A stretch of 20,415 nucleotides of DNA from an uncultured Clostridia bacterium (GTDB taxonomy: Bacteria > Bacillota > Clostridia > Oscillospirales > Acutalibacteraceae), in contig CALYNN010000007.1 of assembly GCA_945221685.1 (NCBI GenBank), forward strand, positions 1 through 20,415, given 5' to 3'. The stretch's first letter is position 1; every line of letters begins with the position of its first letter. The notes beneath the pieces were generated by a model that made no database searches, was not told the DNA's origin, and saw nothing but the letters and a program-made list of their open reading frames with translations. A program made the position numbers and the translations under genes. Positions 15,089 to 20,415 of the stretch are shown one piece after another.

Positions 15089-16306
15089 TTATTTCTTGTA
15101 AGCCGCTTTAATTCTTTCGATTGCCTCTACGGTCTTTTCGGCATTTCCGAAAGAGGTTAGGCGGAAATATCCCTCGCCTGCAGGACCGAAGCCCGAGCCG
15201 GGAGTACCTACTACCTGACATTTTTCAAGAAGCTCATCAAAAAACTCCCAAGAGGTATAGCCCTCGGGAACACGAAGCCAAACATACGGTGAATTTACGC
15301 CGCCGTAGCACTCGAAGCCTGCGTCGCAAAGTCCGTCATAAATAACTCTTGCATTCTTTTGGTAATAGGAAAGGATTTCCTTAATCTGCTTTTGACCCTC
15401 CTCGGTATAAACAGCCTCGGCAGCTCTTTGAGTAATATATGATACACCGTTAAATTTTGTTGCCTGACGGCGCGCCCACAAAGGATTAAGGCTTGTACCG
15501 TTAAATACCAAATCCTTAGGAACAACGGTATAGCCGCAACGCATACCGGTAAAGCCTGCTGTTTTTGAGAAAGAGCGAAGCTCTATAGCACAGGTCCTTG
15601 CGCCTTCAATTTCATAAATGGATTTAGGAATATTATCCTCGGTTACAAATGCCTCGTAGGCAGAGTCAAAAAGAATAAGTGAATTATGCTCGTTTGCAAA
15701 ATCAACCCATTTTTTAAGCTGCTCCTTTGTTGCAACCATACCGGTTGGATTATTCGGGAAGCAAAGATAAATTACATCGGGAATTTCAGACGGAATATCC
15801 GGTGTAAAGTTATTTTCCGCAGTACAGGGCATATAGATAATATTTGACCAAAGGCCGTTTTCATCCTTATCTCCGCTTCTGCCTGCCATAACATTTGTAT
15901 CAACATAAACGGGGTAAACAGGGTCGCAGATAGCAACCTTGTTATCTACCGAGAAAATATCGCCGATATTGCCGCAGTCGGACTTTGCACCGTCGGAAAG
16001 AAAGATTTCGTCAACTGCAATATCTATTCCTCTGTCGGCATAATCGTGCTTTTGAATGGCATTGAGAATAAAATCGTAGCCGTACTCCGGCGGATAGCCT
16101 CGGAAGGTGCTCTCATCTGCCATTTCGTCAACAGCCTTGTGCATTGCCTCGATTACAACGGGCGCAAGAGGCTTTGTTACATCACCGATGGAAAGACGGA
16201 TTACATCTGCGTCGGGATGCGCCTCCTGATACGCCTTCTGCTTTTTAGCAACGGTAGAAAACAGATAGCTTGACTCAATTTTTAAAAAGTTTTCGTTAAT
16301 CTTCAT
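15089..16306 (-). CDS. dapL: LL-diaminopimelate aminotransferase
   Basis: 405 residues. This PLP enzyme makes LL-diaminopimelate directly from tetrahydrodipicolinate in one step, the aminotransferase variant of lysine and cell-wall precursor synthesis. Class I aminotransferase features are present: CFPNNPTG (182-189), the ILFDSAYE strand (Asp214), and the PLP Lys248 in ELRSFSKTAGFTGMRCGY. The N-terminal block SYLFSTVAKK, RLSIGDVTKPL and FRGYPPEYGYDF is typical of DapL and separates it from general aspartate aminotransferases. Length fits (about 400-410). GGAGG precedes the ATG. It follows dapF by 30 bases, so two consecutive enzymes of the pathway are co-transcribed: DapL makes the LL isomer that DapF turns into meso-DAP. 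Confidence 0.95.
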   Translation of the reverse strand: MKINENFLKIESSYLFSTVAKKQKAYQEAHPDADVIRLSIGDVTKPLAPVVIEAMHKAVDEMADESTFRGYPPEYGYDFILNAIQKHDYADRGIDIAVDEIFLSDGAKSDCGNIGDIFSVDNKVAICDPVYPVYVDTNVMAGRSGDKDENGLWSNIIYMPCTAENNFTPDIPSEIPDVIYLCFPNNPTGMVATKEQLKKWVDFANEHNSLILFDSAYEAFVTEDNIPKSIYEIEGARTCAIELRSFSKTAGFTGMRCGYTVVPKDLVFNGTSLNPLWARRQATKFNGVSYITQRAAEAVYTEEGQKQIKEILSYYQKNARVIYDGLCDAGFECYGGVNSPYVWLRVPEGYTSWEFFDELLEKCQVVGTPGSGFGPAGEGYFRLTSFGNAEKTVEAIERIKAAYKK

Positions 16307-16336
16307 ATTTTAAACCTCCATATTTTTTTGTAATTT

Positions 16337-17176
16337 TTACAGATTTATTTCACCGCTGAAAACATATTCTGCGGGGCCTGTCATAATAACACTGTCGCTT
16401 TCATTGCCTGACCAATGAATTTTTAAATCACCGCCTAAAAGATGGACGGTAACATCATTGTCGGTATAGCCGTTTAGGATTGCGGCAACAACCGTTGCGC
16501 AGGTGCCGGTGCCGCAGGCAAGAGTTTCGCCTGTTCCCCTTTCCCACACGCGCATTTCAATATTATTTCGGTCAACAACCCTTGCAAACTCTGCATTTAC
16601 TTTTTTAGGAAAGATACTGTTATTTTCAAAGAGGGGACCGAAATGCTCAAGCTCAAATTCCCTCGGCGACCTGTCGATAAACATAACCGCGTGAGGATTA
16701 CCCATTGAAACGCAGGTCATATTGAATTTTCTTCCGTCAACGGTTATTTCGTTATTTATAACTTTGTCGCCGTTGCTGACTACGGGAATATCTGCCGCGT
16801 TAAGAATAGGTGCGCCCATATCTACCCGCACCCCTGTTACGACACCGTTTTCAACGGTAAGGGTGATATACTTAACCTTTCCCATTGACTCGATGGAAAA
16901 TTCGGCAGTATTAACATATCCCTTATCGTAAACATATCTTGCAACGCATCTGATTGCATTGCCGCACATTTCGGCTCTTGAGCCGTCTGCATTATACATT
17001 ACCATTTCAAAATCGGCAGCCTTGCCTTTTTTTATCAAAATAAGTCCGTCACCGCCTACGCCGAAGTGGCGGTCGGAAAGCTTTATTGCGGCGGCTTTTT
17101 CGTCCTTAACGGTTTCCTCAAAGCAGTCGATATATACATAATCGTTGCCGCAGCCGTGCATTTTTGTAAATTTCAT
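16337..17176 (-). CDS. dapF: Diaminopimelate epimerase
   Basis: 279 residues. It converts LL- to meso-diaminopimelate, used for peptidoglycan and for lysine. The two active-site cysteines are visible: Cys71 in AEMCGNAIRC and Cys221 in ETLACGTGTC. The N-terminus FTKMHGCGNDY and the segment MGNPHAVMF are also diagnostic. Two similar lobes and a length of about 275-280 match the family. The ATG at 17176 has TTGGAG about 8 bases upstream. It lies 27 bases downstream of the ANTAR regulator gene and 30 bases before dapL. Confidence 0.96.
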   Translation of the reverse strand: MKFTKMHGCGNDYVYIDCFEETVKDEKAAAIKLSDRHFGVGGDGLILIKKGKAADFEMVMYNADGSRAEMCGNAIRCVARYVYDKGYVNTAEFSIESMGKVKYITLTVENGVVTGVRVDMGAPILNAADIPVVSNGDKVINNEITVDGRKFNMTCVSMGNPHAVMFIDRSPREFELEHFGPLFENNSIFPKKVNAEFARVVDRNNIEMRVWERGTGETLACGTGTCATVVAAILNGYTDNDVTVHLLGGDLKIHWSGNESDSVIMTGPAEYVFSGEINL

Positions 17177-17203
17177 AAAATCAACTCCAAAAGATTAAGT
17201 CAG

Positions 17204-17728
17204 TCAGTTTTGATCGGTAAAGTCATTTATAATTTCCCTTGCAAGCTCTACCATTTTTTTACCCGTTTTCATGCTCTGACTTTGCAGGTACTTATGCGCC
17301 TGCGTTTCAGTTATATTTCGCTGGTTCATAAGAACTGTTTTTGCATTTGAAATAAGCTCGCTCTCGTTATCCTTACGCCTTGTAAAGCCTGAACGGGCGC
17401 TTACAAGAACCGCAACGGTGTTTAGGAACTCCTCTCTGTTAACAGGAAGCGGCAGGCTTATAAGGTTGCCCATATAGCTTTCTGCACCGTTTTTCGAAAG
17501 AGCAATTATATCAAAGCCTACGGGAAGATTTTCCGCAAGGACGCCTGCGCTCATATCACTGAGTATTGACGCACATATAATTACGCCCTCGTTGAGTCCC
17601 TGGGCAACGCTTAAAACGCTGGCTCCCCTGGCGCACACATAAGAAACATGAAAGCCCTCGTCCTCTATCATAGAGCGAAGCTGCATTGCCACACTCTTAA
17701 CAGGGTACGCAATGATAATATCCTTCAT
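17204..17728 (-). CDS. ANTAR-domain RNA-binding regulator with degenerate receiver
   Basis: 174 residues. The C-terminal roughly 55 residues (about 115-170) match the ANTAR domain: LISNAKTVLMNQRNITETQAHKYL, then SMKTGKKMVELAREII. ANTAR proteins bind paired RNA hairpins with 6-base loops and prevent transcription termination. The N-terminal roughly 105 residues follow a receiver-like beta/alpha pattern, but the phosphorylation site is missing. The strand that should end in Asp reads GVIICAS, and the usual acidic pair near the N-terminus is replaced by AYPV. So it is probably not switched by phosphorylation. It is the first gene of a five-gene operon with dapF, dapL, purC and purB. I found no convincing paired hexaloop target in the window, so its RNA target may be elsewhere. 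Confidence 0.85.
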   Translation of the reverse strand: MKDIIIAYPVKSVAMQLRSMIEDEGFHVSYVCARGASVLSVAQGLNEGVIICASILSDMSAGVLAENLPVGFDIIALSKNGAESYMGNLISLPLPVNREEFLNTVAVLVSARSGFTRRKDNESELISNAKTVLMNQRNITETQAHKYLQSQSMKTGKKMVELAREIINDFTDQN

Positions 17729-17761
17729 AATCTACTCTTTTCATCATATCTTTATTGCATT

Positions 17762-17791
17762 ATTATATCATAAGTAATATAAAATGTTCAA
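17762..17791 (-). promoter_or_regulatory. Promoter of the ANTAR-dapF-dapL-purC-purB operon
   Basis: On the minus strand TTGAAC (17786-17791) and a perfect TATAAT (17762-17767) are 18 bases apart, with an extended -10 TG. The ATG is at 17728, giving a leader of about 25 bases, too short for an antitermination structure. Confidence 0.7.
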
Positions 17792-17849
17792 TACCAAATA
17801 TATGATATTTTGCACGCTGTTTATAACGGTTTATTGCAGGTAAAAACCT

Positions 17850-17909
17850 ACAACATTTACAACATTTTACACATATTTTGGAAAAATTTAATTTTTTTTT
17901 GTAACAAAA
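17850..17909 (+). promoter_or_regulatory. Repeats and palindrome upstream of the glgB promoter
   Basis: Three near-tandem copies of an ACAACATTT-like unit start at 17850, 17859 and 17869, about one helical turn apart. A perfect palindrome TTTTGT-A-ACAAAA follows at 17897-17909, ending 14 bases before the -35. These are candidate regulator sites. The 17729-18015 interval shows no gene; it holds these sites and the two divergent promoters. Confidence 0.4.
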
Positions 17910-17923
17910 TATACAAAATCACC

Positions 17924-17952
17924 TTGATTAATTACTTTAAAAATGTTATTAT
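17924..17952 (+). promoter_or_regulatory. Promoter of the glycogen operon
   Basis: TTGATT (17924-17929) and TATTAT (17947-17952) are spaced by 17 bases, with TG one base before the -10. A GTGC-TTTT-GCAC hairpin lies in the leader before AAGGAG. Confidence 0.7.
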
Positions 17953-18015
17953 GTGGGTGAATATAATAATATTTCGTGCTTTTGCACAAATTATTCAGGT
18001 TAAGGAGATGATAAA

Positions 18016-20025
18016 ATGGCTAAATTCAAAGACGAAAATGAGTTTCCGGTTTACCTGTTTCACAGCGGAAAGAACTACAAAGCATATGAATTCTTCGGCT
18101 GTCATAAAATAGATGGTGAACGCTTCGTTTTCAGGGTTTGGGCTCCCCACGCAACAGCAGTTGCGGTTGCCGGTGATTTTAACGGCTGGAGCAACACGGC
18201 AAATCCTATGAAGCAAATCTCCTCCGGCATATGGGAGGCAAAGATTGACGGATTAAAAATTTATGACTGCTACAAATATGCCATTACAACAAGGTCGGGA
18301 GCCGTAAAAATGAAGGCGGACCCCTATGCCTTTCACGCAGAAACAAGGCCCGGCACCGCTTCAAAGGTTTATGTAAACAAGGAATACGACTGGACAGATA
18401 AGGAATGGAACAGGCAAAAGCAAGCTAAAAACATTCTTGAACAGCCTGTCAATATATATGAAATACATTTCGGCTCTTGGAAAAGACACGAGGACGGTGA
18501 ATTTCTTTCCTATCGTCAAATGGCAGATGAGCTTGTGCCGTATGTTAAGGAAATGGGATACACCCATATAGAAATGATGCCTATTATGGAATATCCCTAC
18601 GACGGCTCCTGGGGTTATCAGGTTACAGGCTACTTTGCCCCCACCTCGCGCTACGGCACTCCGGAGGATTTAATGTACTTCATCGACACCTGCCACGGTG
18701 CAGGAATAGGTGTTATTCTTGACTGGGTTCCGGCGCATTTTCCCAAGGACGGTCACGGACTTTATGAATTTGACGGCGAATGTACCTACGAGTATTCGGA
18801 CTTAAGAAAGGGCGAGCACAAGGAATGGGGCACAAGAGTTTTTGACTACGGCAAAAATGAGGTTAAAAGCTTTCTTATTTCCTCTGCAATGTACTGGGTT
18901 GACAAATTCCATTTTGACGGCTTAAGAGTTGACGCGGTAGCCTCGATGCTTTACCTTGACTACGGCAGAGAAAACGGCGAATGGGTTGCAAATAAAAACG
19001 GCGGCAGAGAAAACCTTGAGGCTGTTGAGTTCTTTAAGGAGCTTAACTGCACAATGTTTAAAGAGCATCCCGATGTTATGATGATAGCCGAGGAATCAAC
19101 TGCGTGGCCAATGATTACAATGCCTACCGACATAGGCGGGTTAGGCTTCAATTTCAAGTGGAATATGGGTTGGATGAACGATATGCTTCGTTACACCTCT
19201 ATGGATCCGCTGTTCAGAAAAGGCAACCATAGCTGCATAACCTTCAGCTTTTTCTACGCCTTCAGCGAGAATTTCATATTACCCATAAGTCACGACGAGG
19301 TAGTCCACGGCAAGGCAAGTCTTATTAACAAAATGCCCGGCGACTACGATATGAAATTCGACGGCATTAGGCTGTTTCTTGCATATATGTTTGCTCATCC
19401 CGGCAAAAAGCTACTGTTTATGGGAAGCGAGTTCGGTCAGTTTATCGAGTGGAACTACGAGCAGGGACTTGACTGGCTTCTTTTGGATTACGAAAAGCAC
19501 AGACAGCTTCACGGCTTTGTTAAGGAGCTTAACGAATTTTATAAGGCTACTCCTGCACTGTGGCAGGTTGATTACAGTTGGGAGGGCTTTCAATGGATTT
19601 CCAGCGAGGACAACGCTAATTCCATTATTGCCTTTAGAAGAATTGACAAGGCAGGAAAAGAAATTATTGCCGTATTTAACTTTACTCCGAACAGCTTCAG
19701 CGAATACCGCATAGGCGTTCCGGAGGAGGGTACATACAAGGTTGTTATGGACACCTCTATCGAAAAATACGGCGGTACAAAGCCGAAGCTTTCGGGTACA
19801 TACAAATCAAAGGCTGTCGCAATGCACGGTCACGACCAAAGCATAGGCTTAAAGCTTAACGGACTTTCGGCAATTTATCTTGTTAAAGTCCAACCAAAGA
19901 AGCCGAAAAAGGCAACGGAAGCAAAGCAGACAAAGCCGATAAAGGCAGAGAAAGCAAAGCCTTCGGCAAAAAAGGCTGCTGAAAAACAAAACGCCAAGGC
20001 AAAAAAAGCCAAGGCTGAAAAATAA
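18016..20025 (+). CDS. glgB: 1,4-alpha-glucan branching enzyme with Lys/Ala-rich C-terminal tail
   Basis: 669 residues. It adds alpha-1,6 branches to glycogen in the cytoplasm. An N-terminal CBM48 module (about 15-115, with RFVFRVWAPHATAVAVAGDFNGW) precedes the GH13 barrel. Catalytic residues are visible: nucleophile Asp306 in GLRVDAVA, acid/base Glu359 in MIAEESTAW, and transition-state Asp427 in ISHDEVVHGK. A C-terminal beta domain ends at YLVKVQP. Residues from about 625 to 669 are an unexpected tail made almost only of Lys, Ala, Glu, Pro and Gln, resembling histone-H1-like tails. Without it the enzyme has the usual GlgB size (about 620-640). AAGGAG precedes the ATG. It is the first gene of the glycogen unit, 21 bases ahead of glgC. 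Identity is firm; the role of the tail is unknown. Confidence 0.96.
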   Translation: MAKFKDENEFPVYLFHSGKNYKAYEFFGCHKIDGERFVFRVWAPHATAVAVAGDFNGWSNTANPMKQISSGIWEAKIDGLKIYDCYKYAITTRSGAVKMKADPYAFHAETRPGTASKVYVNKEYDWTDKEWNRQKQAKNILEQPVNIYEIHFGSWKRHEDGEFLSYRQMADELVPYVKEMGYTHIEMMPIMEYPYDGSWGYQVTGYFAPTSRYGTPEDLMYFIDTCHGAGIGVILDWVPAHFPKDGHGLYEFDGECTYEYSDLRKGEHKEWGTRVFDYGKNEVKSFLISSAMYWVDKFHFDGLRVDAVASMLYLDYGRENGEWVANKNGGRENLEAVEFFKELNCTMFKEHPDVMMIAEESTAWPMITMPTDIGGLGFNFKWNMGWMNDMLRYTSMDPLFRKGNHSCITFSFFYAFSENFILPISHDEVVHGKASLINKMPGDYDMKFDGIRLFLAYMFAHPGKKLLFMGSEFGQFIEWNYEQGLDWLLLDYEKHRQLHGFVKELNEFYKATPALWQVDYSWEGFQWISSEDNANSIIAFRRIDKAGKEIIAVFNFTPNSFSEYRIGVPEEGTYKVVMDTSIEKYGGTKPKLSGTYKSKAVAMHGHDQSIGLKLNGLSAIYLVKVQPKKPKKATEAKQTKPIKAEKAKPSAKKAAEKQNAKAKKAKAEK

Positions 20026-20046
20026 ACTAATTGAAGGAGACAGAAA

Positions 20047-20415
20047 ATGGCACACAAAACAAATGTTGTTGCAATGCTTTTGGCAGGCGGTCAGGGAAGC
20101 CGTCTCGGTGTTCTTACAAAAAACATTGCAAAGCCTGCAGTTCCCTACGGCGGAAATTACAGGATAATTGATTTCCCCCTTTCAAACTGTGTTAACAGCG
20201 GTATATATACCGTTGGCGTACTGACGCAGTATCAGCCCCTCGAGCTTAACGACTATTTGGGCAACGGTCAGCCATGGGACCTTGACCGTCAAAACGGCGG
20301 TATTCATATTCTTTCTCCCTATGAGGCAATCGGCGGCGCAGAGTGGTACAAGGGTACGGCCAACGCAATTTATCAAAACATAAATTTCATTGAAAAATAC
20401 GACCCCGAATATGTT
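20047..20415 (+). CDS. glgC: Glucose-1-phosphate adenylyltransferase (partial, cut by the right edge)
   Basis: 123 residues are present from the ATG at 20047, with GAAGGAGA just upstream; the frame is open to the end of the window. It makes ADP-glucose from ATP and glucose 1-phosphate, the committed step of bacterial glycogen synthesis. The nucleotide-binding loop LAGGQGSRL (residues 12-20) is present, as are KPAVPYGGNYRIIDFPLSN and the segment EWYKGTANAIYQN, all characteristic of GlgC. It follows glgB by 21 bases in the same direction, so the two are almost certainly co-transcribed. In related clostridia a second subunit (GlgD) and glycogen synthase often follow; these would lie beyond the window. 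Confidence 0.95.
   Translation, partial: MAHKTNVVAMLLAGGQGSRLGVLTKNIAKPAVPYGGNYRIIDFPLSNCVNSGIYTVGVLTQYQPLELNDYLGNGQPWDLDRQNGGIHILSPYEAIGGAEWYKGTANAIYQNINFIEKYDPEYV

Noticed and set aside
17729..18015. ANTAR-type paired hexaloop antiterminator in the intergenic region
   Set aside because: The only clear hairpin has a 4-base loop (TTTT) and there is no second hairpin or terminator beside it.
17810..18112. A 100-codon frame in the glgB upstream region
   Set aside because: Residue content simply reflects A/T-rich DNA, and it crosses the promoter, the ribosome binding site and the start of glgB.
1..20415. CRISPR arrays, insertion sequences, phage genes, tRNA or rRNA
   Set aside because: No regularly spaced repeats, transposase or integrase motifs, or RNA gene sequence patterns were seen on either strand.

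Overview
The window looks like chromosomal DNA of a sporulating, low-to-moderate GC Firmicute, probably an Oscillospiraceae/Ruminococcaceae-type clostridium. The evidence is a GerA-type spore germination gene, an LL-diaminopimelate aminotransferase (DapL) lysine pathway, strong AGGAGG-type ribosome binding sites, clostridial-style secreted repeat proteins, and a clostridial glycogen operon. The species cannot be fixed from the sequence alone. I see no phage, transposon, CRISPR, rRNA or tRNA.

Layout. 1-1189 (-) is the N-terminal two thirds of a GerA germinant receptor subunit. Divergent from it are a YetF/DUF421 membrane protein and a DUF4363 protein with overlapping ends (1288-2336), then an asparagine synthetase (2385-4208). 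A strong promoter right after asnB starts a two-gene unit of a nitroreductase-like protein and a membrane-anchored glycerophosphodiester phosphodiesterase (4274-5942). Next is a small, apparently frameshifted transcription unit on the minus strand (6003-6211). It is divergent from the long-form ribosome hibernation factor gene hpf (6352-6900). A PHP-family histidinol-phosphatase-like gene (6948-7724, -) is divergent from a two-gene ABC exporter (7833-11448). A secreted Ig-like/FN3 protein (11735-12844) follows, behind a long, foldable 5' leader.

The right half holds a five-gene minus-strand operon, in transcription order: an ANTAR RNA-binding regulator, dapF, dapL, purC and purB (17728 to 12917). 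It is closely spaced, with its own promoter and a shared terminator. Divergent from it is the glycogen operon: glgB with an unusual Lys/Ala-rich tail, then the start of glgC, cut by the right edge.

Functional links. GerA and YetF/DUF4363 plausibly form a spore-membrane block, and asnB could serve sporulation as the asnO gene of Bacillus does (inference). The ANTAR operon joins cell-wall/lysine precursor synthesis (dapF, dapL) to late purine synthesis (purC, purB). Three intrinsic terminators look bidirectional. The points most worth a second look are the broken small gene with intact signals, the possible three-way-junction leader of the secreted protein gene, the symmetric inverted repeat between gerA and yetF, and the GlgB tail.
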